Below are positions 22,741 through 34,782 of a stretch of DNA of 64,000 nucleotides, piece after piece. Source of the DNA: Echinometra lucunter (taxonomy: Eukaryota > Echinodermata > Echinoidea > Camarodonta > Echinometridae); the NCBI GenBank assembly GCA_029962745.1, contig CM057158.1:189464-253463 (forward strand). The letters run 5' to 3'. The position numbers and the translations under genes are program-made. The number at the start of each line of letters is the position of its first letter. The first letter of the stretch is position 1. Under the pieces are notes generated by a model. The model was not told the origin of the DNA and searched no databases. It worked only from the letters and a program-made list of their open reading frames with translations.

Positions 22741-25700
22741 TTATTCAATGCCAAAGAGCTGAGAGACAAGTTGCTTCTTATTAACCTTACCCATGGCATT
22801 CCTAGGTATTTCCTCTACAACCTTCAGCTCTGTAGGAATCTGATATGGTGGTATCTTATTCCTCCCCCAATCTCTAAGCTCTCCTAGAGTTAACCTTTGA
22901 CCTGGCTTTAATGTTACTATGGCAGTGACCCTCTGACCCCATGTGATGTCTGGAATACCAACGACAGCTACCTCAGCAATCATAGGATGTGAAAGAAGAT
23001 GTCTTTCTACATCTAGAGCACTGATCTTGTAGCCTCCACTCTTGATGATGTCTACTGATGACCTGCCTAAGATCCTAAACACACCTCCATCCAAACATGC
23101 TGTGTCTCCTAATCAAATAAACAATATCAAGCAGCATTGAGTACTATAATTATCAATATAAAATATGTACTTTTATGTTTTTTTCTGTTCCATGAAAGGA
23201 TAGGTTTTCATTTCATTTACATACAGCATGACAGTCTATCTTTACATTAATGACATTGTCAAACTTATTCACACAATCAAACAGCTGATAAACAACTATG
23301 GTAATGGAAAAACACAACTATTTTTTCTTTCTTCCCTAGCTCATACTAACTTACAAGATAAGGCAACATTGATAATGACCAAAAAGAAACACAGAAGGGG
23401 AAAAATTATAGGAATTTGGGAGGACAGTTACAAAGAGCTACATACCAGTCTTGAACCATCCATCCTCAGTGAATGACTCCTTGGTCTCTTGAGGTTTTCT
23501 CCAATATTCTTTAAAGACAGCAGGACCTTTGACCTGCAGGTCACCAGGATGACCTTCAAACCCTGGTACTACCTCACTGTGAAAAGAGTTTCCTCTAGCA
23601 ATGACTTGGTTGGTAGGAGAAACAATGCGCACTTCAACAGTAGGAAAAGGATTCCCTACTGCACCTGTTAACAATCATAAAATATGATTTTTATATCAAA
23701 AAATTCTCAGAAATATGAAACTGATATTCAAAAAGTAAATCACCATACGATCTCGAGACAAAAGAACATATCAATCATGTTAGCCAACAAAATACTAGTA
23801 CATGGCTGAGTATGATTTATTTTGTCAACTATGATATACTGAAGAAAGAGGAAACCCCTTGATCCAGACAATTCTATATTGTTCTGTCAATAGATTATAT
23901 TTCATGATATTTAAATGTGTTGTATTCTTTTCAGAGCATCAGTCTTGCAAACTGATTTCAATCATTTAACCCATTTATGACAGAGGTCCACAGTTTGTGG
24001 TTTGGCCTAATATCTTTTGATGCAAAGCCCTAAAAATCATACCAAATACATGAGCAGAGAGAGCAAAAAATTCTACACAAACTGTACCCATTTTGGTTGC
24101 GTTAATATTCGTTGTTTGATGCTGAAAATTTTTTAAAGGAGAATAAGCATTAAAATCCTTAAATTGGCAATGTGATAGAAAGTTTAAAATCACTGTTTGC
24201 CTCTGCAAATTGGCAACTTTCTGACTTATCACCATAGTTTCTGTCAATTTATATTCATTTCTGATACATGACATTTTATAAATAGAATGTAGCAATAAAA
24301 TAAAAGTGTTGGTGTTGCCAATTTGAAGAATAAAAGGTGATCAAATTAGGCTTTAAACAATTCCTGTCACGAATGGGTTAACAACAGCCTACGCAACAAA
24401 TATGAAATTCAATTTCTTTCTTGCTTATCCTGAAGGGTGATTTTATTTACCTGGTATTCTTTCTCCATTAAGAGGATTAGTCAAAGCCATACCAAGTTCA
24501 GTCATTCCATATCTCTCTAATAATCTATGACCAGATACTTGCTCCCATTCATCCATTATAGGCTGAGGCAAAGCAGCTGAACCAGACACCATCAATCTAA
24601 AATTTAAAGAAAATATACATATAGTCCTTTATTTTTAGCACATGTACTCTGCAGAGACATTTGCTTACTGTTGCTCATAAAGTACAATGTTATGAAAATG
24701 CAATAATCAAACATTCTCTTCTTCTATTTGCATTTTTTATTCCTGTACTTGTGATTTCATTACAACAACGCAAGAATTATTGTGAAAATTTGAAATACAG
24801 ATTAAACCAAATAATCTTTTTCTAGCATTTTACAATGTAAACTTTGAGTTGCTCATTATTGTTCCTTTGTATGGATATAGAAATTAAAAATGCGAAGAAT
24901 GAATCAGATGCTACTCATCAATCAATGTAGAGTAAGATACCTTATTTTCTCTCTAAGTGTTGCTTTAATGAAAGCCTGCACCTTTGGGGTAGTGTACTTC
25001 TGGTGGTAGAATTCCAGGAGCTTTGCATAGACAGTTGGTACAGCCATGAAGAGGTTCACCCTTGGTATATGATCTTCTAGAAGCATGTGCCAAACCTGCA
25101 CAAACCAAAAAACCAAGAACCACATTACCTTCAAGTCTATGAAGGAACTATAAGTACAATTGATAATGAAAATGATATACTGAAGGGGAAAAAATGTATA
25201 GAGCAACAAGATTTTTTTTTTTGTTTTTTTTTTGAAGTATGACACAGTTTTAAACATAATAAATGTTTACAAAATTACAATTTTTGTGAATTATTAAAAA
25301 AAACATTTACTAGATCCTCAGGAGAAGAGAAATGATGAAGATTCAACTAAAGGAAAAAAACTCAAAGTAACGAGTATACTTGAACCAGTATACATCTATT
25401 CTCTCCACAATCTAACAGAATCTACATACAAATCAAAAATGGAAGACTTCTACAGATGTTGCATAGTTAGATTCCTGCGTCACTTCCGGAACTTCATGTG
25501 AACTAATCAGAATTTGGCTATTGATTAGGTCCCCACCCCAATCCCCTGCTGTAATTACCTTCTCTGCATCAAACCCAGGCAGCATGACACAAGTAGCTCC
25601 ACACCAAAGTGGACAAGCTAATACATTGACCACACCATGTACATGATGAAGAGGCAAGACATGAAGAATAACATCACTAGATGTCCAATTCCATGCTGAT

Positions 25701-26509
25701 ACCATCATCTGAATCTGAGCTTGAAGAGCACCGAAAGTCACCAGAACTCCCTTAGGTCTACCTGTTGTACCACTTGTATAGATTAACATAGCACCACGAT
25801 TCTTCCAACGAATCTGCTTCCATTTCTCAGTTAGGATATTCATGCCAATTAGTTCACTACCCTGATGATTAAAACTCATGATTGAAAGACTCTCCTCTAC
25901 AGCATCTGCTTTTGGTTGTAACGGATCTTCCTGCAACTCATCTCTGTTTTCAACTTCAGCAGGACAGAAAGCTTGATCGTCAAGAATCATATAGTTGATC
26001 ATGTGTCTTTCAACAATAGGTATGATCTTCCTTGAGAATTCTTTGGTAGTTATCACTAAGGAGCTTTGAGAATCCTGGATGATGTATTCTAATTCTGACT
26101 CTGGATGTGATTTGCATAGAGGAACAGCCATTCCACCACTCATCCATACTCCCCACTGGGTAATAGTATATGATGCATCATTGGGACACAGGAATGCTAT
26201 TCTCTCACCATTTAGAATGACCTTTGACCCTCTCCTTGTGAGGACTGCATCTCTAGTTGTGTTAGATAGGATGTGTCGTGATAGAACCATGCTCCAGCTT
26301 ATGATATCTGAGTAAGTGTGTGTCCTGTAAGAATCCACAATGGCTGTTCGTTCTCCATAAGCTTCCTTGATAGCTTGTATGAATGGAGTCCTTACTACTC
26401 TTCCTCCTGATGAACATCTCTTAGGAAGCGATGACATACCAATCAAGGATCTTCCATGTGATGCGATGTATCTCCATGGTAACAGGATGGCTGAATACAA
26501 CCTCATCAT
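22741..26509 (-). CDS. ACSF3: Malonyl-CoA synthetase, mitochondrial (acyl-CoA synthetase family member 3)
   Basis: Five coding exons on the minus strand: 26509-25559, 25095-24941, 24596-24451, 23664-23446 and 23108-22741, with GT-AG borders and consistent phases; about 612 residues (human about 576). The N-terminus is basic and hydrophobic ('[20 protein letters not shown]'), fitting a mitochondrial import signal. The AMP-binding P-loop '[11 protein letters not shown]' is at residues about 244-254; later come 'VSGSAALP', '[12 protein letters not shown]', 'DGWFKTG', '[16 protein letters not shown]' and '[12 protein letters not shown]' with the C-terminal catalytic lysine. ACSF3 activates malonate to malonyl-CoA in the matrix for mitochondrial fatty-acid synthesis. 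An acidic, low-conservation insertion (about residues 181-237) precedes the P-loop. An in-frame ATG at 26542 exists, but 'TTGTTTACAG' just before the chosen start looks like an acceptor after a noncoding exon. Confidence 0.95.
23966..24381. mobile_element. TTAA-flanked MITE (piggyBac-type) in ACSF3 intron
   Basis: TTAACCCATTTATGACAG at 23966 and CTGTCACGAATGGGTTAA ending at 24381 form inverted repeats starting CCC, each next to TTAA. That is the target site and terminal triplet of piggyBac-superfamily elements. About 408 bp between the TTAA copies, with no coding frame. Confidence 0.75.
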
Positions 26510-26572
26510 GCAGAAATTGGATGATACTGTAAACAACAACATATTGAAATGTTATCTGTTATCGTCACTTGA

Positions 26573-26675
26573 AAATATCATCACTATCATTATAATCATA
26601 ACCATCATCATTACTTTTCATAATAGTAATTATAATCATAACCATCATCATTATCAGTGCATTATGAACAGTATT
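26573..26675. repeat. (ATCATT)n-type repeat upstream of the ACSF3 start
   Basis: 'TAATCATAACCATCATCATTA' variants appear twice in direct orientation (about 26600 and 26635) within simple ATC/ATT sequence, in the 5' intron or UTR of ACSF3. Confidence 0.6.
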
Positions 26676-27084
26676 AACACAAATATTATTAAGTCTTCAC
26701 ATGATCAAGATCATTCAGTGAAAATAGAAAACAGTACTAAAACATGATTTTGCCTATTTTTGCTGCAGAAACCATCTCATAAATTCAATATCATGATGAT
26801 GATGATGGTGACCTGTGAGCTGGGCCATTAACTGTATAGTGTTCATTCATATGCCAAGTCAAGGCACTTGATTACAAAGGCAGATCTTTATTCTAATTTG
26901 TTTCGTAGATAATATTCCATATGATATACATACATACAGATAAATTGTCCAGAAGCAAGATTGTTAATGTAAATATAAACAATTATCCTCCACGGACATA
27001 ATAAATGAAATGAAATGAAAATATTCTGTCATCATGGATGGGTCATGCCTTCAACCTCCCATTCATCATGCCCTTCAACTACAT

Positions 27085-27272
27085 TCTGCAGAGACACCAA
27101 GGTCAAAAACCAGCAATTCATGATTTTAGGCAGGGAACCATGAGATCGCCAGGCATTGTGTATAATATATATGGGGATAGGCTGTGATATAGGCGTGGAA
27201 AAGAGATTTTGGAGGATGATAGCAAGAGCCCCCAATGCAGGAGTCTCACGCCTAATGCGTGAGTCTTGACAT
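27085..27272 (-). repeat. Dispersed repeat, copy 2 (inverted relative to 13585-13755)
   Basis: Reverse-complement relative of the 13.6-kb copy, sharing the GCCTGGCGATCTCA and CCCCATATATATTATACACA blocks. The two copies enclose the GSTO-ACSF3 gene pair. Confidence 0.8.
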
Positions 27273-27342
27273 GTCTGATTCTGTCCTGCCCTGACATCTC
27301 TGGTATATAATCTAGTATTGGACCGAAGTGTTCTGTCTCTAA

Positions 27343-27417
27343 CAGTCGTCGTTAGCCTCTTATAATGGTAGGATTGGCAAGAGTGCCGACCCTTCCATTA
27401 TAAGAGGCTAACGACTG
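27343..27417. repeat. Perfect 20+ bp stem-loop
   Basis: 'GTTAGCCTCTTATAATGG' and its exact complement 'CCATTATAAGAGGCTAAC' flank a 26-base loop; the stem extends outward with CAGTCG/CGACTG. It lies between divergent ACSF3 and TRIQK. Confidence 0.8.
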
Positions 27418-27699
27418 TGTATACCGGTATGTAGTAGACTCACAACCCCATCCATCATGTCCATAATCTCATTTTCATGTCTATTCAAATACTATGCAAA
27501 TACGGTATCAACCTACATATCCACATAACATGCACCAACATTCATTGACATTCACAAGCACAAACAATGTGAATGGCCCACTGCTGGTAACTTTTACTAC
27601 TACTACTAAGTTAGTTCCCACGTACATTCCTGAATCCTGACACTAACAGTGGCAGTGACATGCCTGATCCCGGTGCCTGATGTATTCTAAAGTAAAATA

Positions 27700-29250
27700 T
27701 AATAAATACATTTAAATTTGGTCTACCGTACGTTAGTAAAAGAAAAGAAAACGCTAGCACTGTACCTATCAACGTAAGATGATATGGCTGTCAGTAGACA
27801 AGTTGCTGAAGTTCTCCAGCAATTTTATGAGATGACATCCGGATCGAGCCTCAGACGCGTCAGTATGGAATTAACACAGTGTGCACGTAACATACATACG
27901 AGCTCCGGCGGCCTGGCCCCGCCCGGCCCGCGCCCAGCCGCAGCCGCCTGCATGCTGTGTATTCAGCCTTCATACTCCACGGCCACCTGCACTACCGTTC
28001 GAAAAAATTTTCACGAAAGTTTTTATCTGCATTTCAGGTTTTGCTGTCAATAAGGTAGTATTTCATATGTCAAAATATTTTGTATGTCGGTGTCTCCATT
28101 ATGAATGAGGTGTAAAAATATGAAATTAACAGTGAATGTTGAAAATTATCGCTCTGCAGCAGACGACAATCTCATGTGGAGGTGGTATAATGGTGTCCCA
28201 GATATTTATTTTGATGTACCGTACAACATATCCTTGCCACGTATACAGTCAAGGCGGGCAAGAAAATCTACTACTAGCAAGGAGTTCCTAGTTTCTTCAT
28301 TTCTGATGAATCCAGATCCTTGGAAACATTCAAGTCTAACTGTTAAACTTAAGCAATTGCAATAAGTCATTCCACACGCAGTGCGCTTCTCACATCAATA
28401 GCGTGGATGTGTCTGGAAGAAACATTTTGCTGACCAAACCATTCAGATTCAGATTCAGATTCAGGAAAAAGAAAAAATTAAATAGATCACACTCCATTTG
28501 ATTTATGAGCCACTTTTTTTTATTTCCTTTTGTACAGCTGGCCTGTAAGATTAATTACTGTTTTGAACTTATTTATCATTAATTGTTTGAGTCTAACACT
28601 ATAGAATTTTGATTTAATAATAAAAGCAAAAGTTAAACTTGGGGGTACACAATGCTGAAACAATGTTAGTTCATTTACAAGAGCATGATTTCATTAGCAG
28701 AAAATCATCTGCCTAAAGTTTTTTTTTAAATCGTGTTGCCAAGGAAACCCCCAAATGTGATAAGATTTCAGGATATTTTTGACCCCTCAGGCTGTGACTC
28801 AGTTTTAACTGGGTATCCACTTTGACGTCAAAATGACATCAAAGTGGGTTCCATGTCGCGCAATTCTAGCAAAATGCGCGCAAGGTATAATACATATTGT
28901 ACAGTCTAGCGCACAGCACAACTGCAATGCGCGAAGCTGGGTACCCACTTTGACGTCATACCTCATACTCAAATTTTTTGGTCAACTCTTGACTTTTTAT
29001 GACAAAATAAGCCAAAATGCACTGATTTCGATTGAAAATCATCAACTTTTTAATGTTATTCTTCTTAGAATTCTATTCTTGATCATATATCAACATTTTT
29101 TTTACCATTGTGTAATCACTTTAAGTTTTATTCTGTGGCTTAACCTTAACTGCCCTTTTAGAACTGCTTTCCCAAGTCCATGATGATCACTTACTCTTGT
29201 TTGTATAATTAAATATGATTGGTTCGACTTTTTTCTCATATGTCATACAG
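27700..29250. promoter_or_regulatory. Divergent intergenic / probable 5' region of ACSF3 and TRIQK
   Basis: Contains a short GC-rich island (about 27900-27950, GGCCTGGCCCCGCCC type) in AT-rich DNA, the best promoter candidate for the divergent pair. Open frames at 27784-28053 and 28105-28365 have no recognisable domains and no splice partners that I could see. (ATTCAG)n at 28443-28464 is a microsatellite. Confidence 0.3.
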
Positions 29251-29255
29251 CATAA

Positions 29256-30257
29256 ATGGGAAAGAAAGATGCAGCTCAAAGAGCTCACCTGTCTGTGGAT
29301 CAGTATAGGAAGAGTATTGGAAAACAAGAGCAGAAGAGAACAAAGAAAGATGTCAAAAGAATGAAGCATGAGGCTCAAATAAGAAAAGGAGGTTTTGGAT
29401 TTCAGGTAGGAATTCATAAAGAAATTTATGCATGGTCAGGAGATGTAGATAATTTTTGCAATATATTAGTTGATGACTGACGTCATCTTGCAACCTGGTA
29501 TCGTGTCCCGGCCACCACATACCAAACTCCCACTCTCTTATTTTTTGGTCTGCTAATTGCTTGCTTTTGGGAGGAATCATGAAAAGGTTATCATCATGAT
29601 GTGCATTCTGAAGACAAAAATTGTGTATTTAATGAACATTGATTATTAAATTATTACAGCATTTATAGCATAATAGTATTAATAATGTCTCTCAGTTTAT
29701 TGTCTCTTTGAAAAAAAGATCTCTTCATTCTGAAGTTTATCCGCACCTCGGGATCCACACACACTGCATACATTGTTTGCCTTGGTTTCCATATATGATT
29801 TATTTTTGGCTTCCTATTCATTCATGCATTATACTCTGATGAGTGCATGTAAAAAAAGAATAGTACATGTGTGTTTTCAACACTATACATGAAATAACAT
29901 TAGCTCTTAGACCTGTTCATTCTTTTGTGATTTATTGTAGAATTACTTTGTGAAGCTCTGGAATAATGGTCTGTTTTGGTCCATTATTGTATAGATGCCT
30001 TTGATTGTCTTCTTGAATAGAAGAGGGGGTTAATTGTAAACAGAGTTTAGGATGACTCCACTCTAAAGAAAATTGATCGTAGTATTAAATGCCCATTCCC
30101 CCAATCTAGTCAGAATTATGATACTACAATTTATTTATCTTCCTAATCTTTCTTTTGATATTTTATACAGGAGTCCATTCTAGTGGTGTTATCATTACTA
30201 GCAGCTGTGATGTTGATATATGCCCTTTTCTACTTCCAAATAACACCCAAGAATTGA
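29256..30257 (+). CDS. TRIQK: Triple QxxK/R motif-containing protein (small ER membrane protein)
   Basis: Two coding exons, 29256-29405 and 30171-30257, joined in phase 0 across a 765-base intron, encode 78 residues (human TRIQK is about 86). The N-terminus 'MGKKDAAQRAHLSVDQYRKS' continues 'IGKQEQKRTKKDVKRMK' and holds the QxxK/R triplets: QYRK, KQEQK and a further basic repeat. Exon 2 encodes one hydrophobic segment, 'ILVVLSLLAAVMLIYALFYF', and a short polar tail 'QITPKN' before TGA at 30255-30257. The family is a conserved single-pass ER membrane protein of poorly known role. An acceptor (TGTCATACAG) ends at 29250, so a noncoding first exon lies upstream. The protein is too short to stand out as one open frame; the exon join makes it convincing. 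Confidence 0.92.
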
Positions 30258-30368
30258 TGAAGACCACCAATTTTTATCTGATGTTCCTGAGACTAGATAC
30301 TACATGTACTGACCATGCACTCTTGCTCTCGGATGAGGTGAGAGTTGTTAGGTAGTGGCACATTCCAG

Positions 30369-30440
30369 ACATGATGGATGCTTAGATCACATGATGGATG
30401 CTTAGATCACATGATGGATGCATAGATCACATGATAGATG
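30369..30440. repeat. 20-bp tandem repeat, about 3.5 copies
   Basis: Unit ACATGATGGATGCTTAGATC, with the last copies showing single changes. It lies just past the TRIQK stop, inside its likely 3' UTR. Confidence 0.9.
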
Positions 30441-32420
30441 GTGCAAAGAAGTGATCAGCATGCAATCAATACTATAACTGAGTTTTCTTCTTCAAATTAT
30501 CAGAGCATGCATAGTAATTTCCACTGCTACACTATTCCAGGGAGGAGTCAGACGATAAGACAGACATTTTAAATGAGATTACGCATGCAGGAAAATTAGA
30601 TGGAGGAAGTGGAAATTTTGAAAATCAATTTGATTATTGTCTCCATGTTTTCATTTGTTTTTTTTATTATGTCATATGGTACTTGGTTATAAAGGGATGG
30701 TCATAGGTTTTGTAATTAAAGCTTTAAATTCTCACGGTAGCTTACAGACTCACATGCCCTCACTCATTCATTCTTGATCAAAAGTTGATTGTGAGTAGAT
30801 CAATGAATACTGTAATAATACTTATTTGGCCTGTACATTATTCCACCGAGGGAGATGTATACATAGACAGCATCCTAGAGATATCTTCTTCATTATTTTG
30901 AAATATAATAGGAACATTAGTGTTGAGTTCCTCATGCACAAACAATTCACAATGCAGTACAGTATCTTTGATATTCTGAAGCAGCACTTTTGAAGAAGAA
31001 GAAGAAGAAGAAGAGGAGGAGAAAGACTTTGTTTCAGATCAGATAAATTCTTCACAAAATGTCATGTAATGTCTTATAATACCTTTTCTAATTTCTATAC
31101 GATTTCTCGTACTGAATTTGGAAAAGTATCAAATGTAATGAATCAGTGTAAAATATCAAATTGATGCACTTGAATATATGTATGTTTGACAAAGATGATA
31201 TAGAAAATAAATTATGAATCCTTAATTGAAACTGATCTTGAAGAAAGATTTTAAGAATATTGGTTGATTTAACAAAATTACATGTGGAAACTTACTTTAT
31301 GACGATGTTTAGAGATAGTAATAGTCTGTTCTTGTATGTTACATTGTAACATGTTTGTTCCTTTGTATTGCAAGGTCTTTAAAGAGCTTAACGAGAGATA
31401 TAGGAGTCATGATGTAGCTGATAGCCGAAAAAAATTCACTTTGAGCCAAAATATAGAAATTAAGTTGTTGATTGGTTGTGTCATTGAACATTGGATCACT
31501 ATGGCAGGGATAGTAGCACTGAATTTCCACACTGAAGCAATAAAGAAAACTAGTACTAAATGAATATAAGGTATTTCCATTGTGTACTCTGGTAGGAATA
31601 AGTTTGAACAAGAAGACCAGATTTAACAATATCTGCAAGCATAAATACTGGTACTTGTACCACATTGATGGATTGATTCTTTTTAAAGAAAAAGTAGATA
31701 TAAGTGTCTATATTGATAGTATGTTTTAGCCTTACAAGTATTCTGTGCCTTACACAACTTTCTACCTTGTACTTGCACATACATGTATCCACTTGTGTAA
31801 CATGCACCTTTACTAAAGAGTTGTCTGTAGCTCATTTGGCAGTATTTTTCTTTCAATGAAAGTCTCCTATTTCTATGTAGCAGATGGTTGAGTTTCCTAG
31901 AAACATAGAAAATGTGTGTAAAAACACATTTTTCTATGTACATGTATATGTGTTTTAAAAAGCGATAATGCTCACATATATATGTATCAATAGTGTTATT
32001 GTATTTCAGGTTGAAGTTTATATCAGTGATATCTCTGTACAAAGCATATGGGCTGTCATAACATTGAGATTATGACTGGTAATTTGATTATTGGTCATCA
32101 GTTTCTTATAAGATAGAACCCATAATATAAATGATACGTGTACATTGAACACCATCCAAACTAATCCAGGTCACTGTGGTATAATTACAATACTCTTATT
32201 GGAATGAAGGAAAATCTTATAATTGATATAGTACCTGTAATACTAGTATTTAAAGCTCATTATAGATATTCATACTGTATTTTAGGAAGAAAAAGTGTAT
32301 CTGAAATTGCTAGAATCTCTCCATAAATTCTGGATATGCAATTGCAGGCCTATGACCTTTGGGGGAGCTTACATGATGCACTGAAATTGGTCTAAATGGG
32401 TATATTGTCATATATATGTA
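30441..32420. other. TRIQK 3' UTR / intergenic, no gene recognised
   Basis: AT-rich. A (GAA)n run at about 30992-31015 and AATAAA candidates (for example about 31204) are the only notable features. Short open frames here have no domain content. Confidence 0.4.
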
Positions 32421-32423
32421 GTG

Positions 32424-32666
32424 TATAGGCTAGCCTTTAATCACCGCAGCCTGCTAGCTATTTTCTCTGCTCTTTCCTTTGCTTTTTCTTGCTCTTTACC
32501 TCTGCTGCCCTCAAAACACACAAATTATGTCTGTGATCGCAAGACTAGTCATAGCGGGCACCTGCGTGCTGTGTGGACTAGTCTCGCAATCACAGACATT
32601 GAGGAGAGAGAGCTGGAGAGAGCAATGAAAAGAGCTAGCAGGCCGTCGTTTAAAGGCTATGTATAG
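32424..32666. mobile_element. Foldback MITE, about 240 bp, nested stems
   Basis: Outer arms 'TATAGGCTAGCCTTTAA' / 'TTTAAAGGCTATGTATA' and 'CCTGCTAGCT' / 'AGCTAGCAGG'; inner arms 'TGTCTGTGATCGCAAGACTA' (32528-32547) and its complement (32579-32599) around a GGGCACCTGCGTGC centre. It is folded along its whole length. Confidence 0.8.
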
Positions 32667-33439
32667 GCCTGTATGTGAAAGTATTTCAGAGATGTAATAC
32701 AAGTTTATTATCTCCCTTTTCAAACACTTTGAATAGATTGATATGGAGTTAAAATAATTTGCATGCTCTGTAGGTACAATGCATAGCTAGAATCTCAAAT
32801 AGTGATGACAGATTTCATCTATCATGTGCTAAGTTCTTGGGCTTATTGCTTGAAGTTTACATGGTTGTAAATATCTAATAAATTTGGACTACCAAAAAAT
32901 GATTACTTTTGTCAAAACATGAAGTATGTTGGTATACCTGTAAAGTCAAGGGTCTCTTCCAAATTTGTCTTTCTTCTCACTGGAATTGATGTCGAATATC
33001 AAAAGTTTAAGATGTATGTAAATACTTTCTCAATTTCTTTTGAGAAAAGATTAGATGATATTGCCATTTCGCCTGATATGACCAAAGTAATCCATATTCC
33101 ATTGACTTCATCCATGCCATTTTCCACCTCTTTCCTATTGATGTACCACACTTTTGCACTCTTCATGTTAAAATATGTCAAGTTTATTTCATGATCAACA
33201 TAACATCTTATATCATTCTAGATCTGTAACAAAGATGGTCTTTTTCATTTTGATATAACCTTTCTGTCCAGATCTATAGATCTCCAATGGGAGTGAAATG
33301 ACTCATCTTGCATTCCTGGACTGAGGAAAGGATTGTCTTCCCCCCCCCCCCCCCCCCCCCATTCCAAACATCTTATGAAAACATTATTTCATCATTCTAA
33401 CATATGTCAAACCTATTGTTTCTTTTCATGCTTTCATAG

Positions 33440-34780
33440 TGAATATCCCTTTTATCAGGGGTGGTGGAGCGGGGTGGAGGGGGTGGGGCAGAGGGACACA
33501 GTGTCCCCCCCCCCCCTACATACACACTTTTCCAAACAGCCCAAAAGTGCCCCTTTTTACTAATGAAAAATTCCCCTTTTCAAATCTGTTCAGTGCCCCC
33601 TTTTTTTCTTACAAGGGGGCATTTTCTTTTGTGATAAGTTCCCTATCACCTTCTAGTAAATGCCCCTCCTTTGCTTCACATAGTCGCCCCTCCTAAACTC
33701 TACAACTGCCCCCTTTTTACACCGGATTAACGACCCTTTCCCTTCTTTCATAGTACCCTTTTCCCTTCTACATTGTATAATGAATGTCTCTACTGAAATG
33801 TAATGATTGCCTCTTTTAACTGCCAATTTTCGGTTCTAATAGTGCAATTACCCTTCTGCTGAGTGCCCCCTTTCACATCTGATAAGTTTTCCTTTTCGTT
33901 GGGGAAGTGCCAATTTGAAATCTGATATATGCCCCAATTCACTTCTGATAAATGCCCCTTTTCTTTTCTAGTATGTCCCTGTTCTCCTGTTTAACGTGCT
34001 ATAAGTACCACCATTGCCCCTTGTGTTTCCTGATGTGTCCCTTTTTCATTTGTTCCCCTTTTTATTAAATTTGATACAAACCCATTTGATTTCTGATAAG
34101 TGTTCTTTTTCACTTCTAATGATAAGTGCCCCTTTATAATGCCCCTTTTTGTTTTTGTATTGCAAGTCTCCTTCCGATAAGTGCCCCCTTCAAATCTGAT
34201 ACATGTCGTGTTTTACGTCGGATTAGCGCCCTTTTTCTTTCTTGCGCCTCCCAGGCCTGGCGCTACCCCCTCCCCTTTCAATTATCCGTTTTCACATCTG
34301 GGCCCCGTAACACAAAGCTTAGCAATTGATCGTACGATTGATTTTTACGATTGATTGCACATAGTGATCAATGCAATCAATCGTAAAAATCAATCGTACG
34401 ATCATTGTTAAGCTTTGTGTTACGGGACCCAGGTAAGTGACTTATTTAAAGTCTGCAAAATGGTCATATACCTTTAAAGCTCCAAAGAATCAGAGAAGCT
34501 CAATATAATAATAAAATAATAATATAGAGAGTCCATTGTTATTCTTTACAGTGTGAGGCGACCTTTTATAATTACGAACAATGGAGCAGGAAGCAAGAAC
34601 TAGGGAGGGCCACAACGCCAAAAATCTTTTATATGAACGAACGGTGCCCCTAAATAGAAGCAATGAGGAAAAATTTTTCCCCAAAGTTCTAATCTCTCGA
34701 CAATGCCACACTTCAATGCAACCAGCTGTGAACACTCCTGTTTCAGTACTAATGATGGGGGGGGGGGGGATATTAACTGA
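33440..34780 (+). repeat. Irregular 'TGCCCCTTTT' repeat block with conserved 3' flank, copy 1
   Basis: Dozens of 'AAGTGCCCCTTTT..CTTCTGATA' variants at about 25-35-base spacing, then a flank with 'AAGAATCAGAGAAG', 'ATGGAGCAGGAAGCAAGA' and 'TTTTTCCCCAAAGTTC'. The same order recurs at 45780-46890, so this is one dispersed repeat family of about 1.1-1.3 kb. Non-coding. Confidence 0.75.
34298..34432. mobile_element. Palindromic MITE 'GGGCCCCGTAACACAAAG', copy 1
   Basis: Arms of about 60 bases pair almost perfectly: GGGCCCCGTAACACAAAGCT against AGCTTTGTGTTACGGGACCC, with inner ATTGATCGTACGATTGATTT. Related copy at 37016-37148. It sits inside the TGCCCCTTTT repeat block. Confidence 0.85.
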
Positions 34781-34782
34781 TG

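Noticed and set aside
27784..28365. Two plus-strand frames (89 and 86 codons) upstream of TRIQK
   Set aside because: No recognisable family, no clear splice partners; kept only as part of a possible promoter region.
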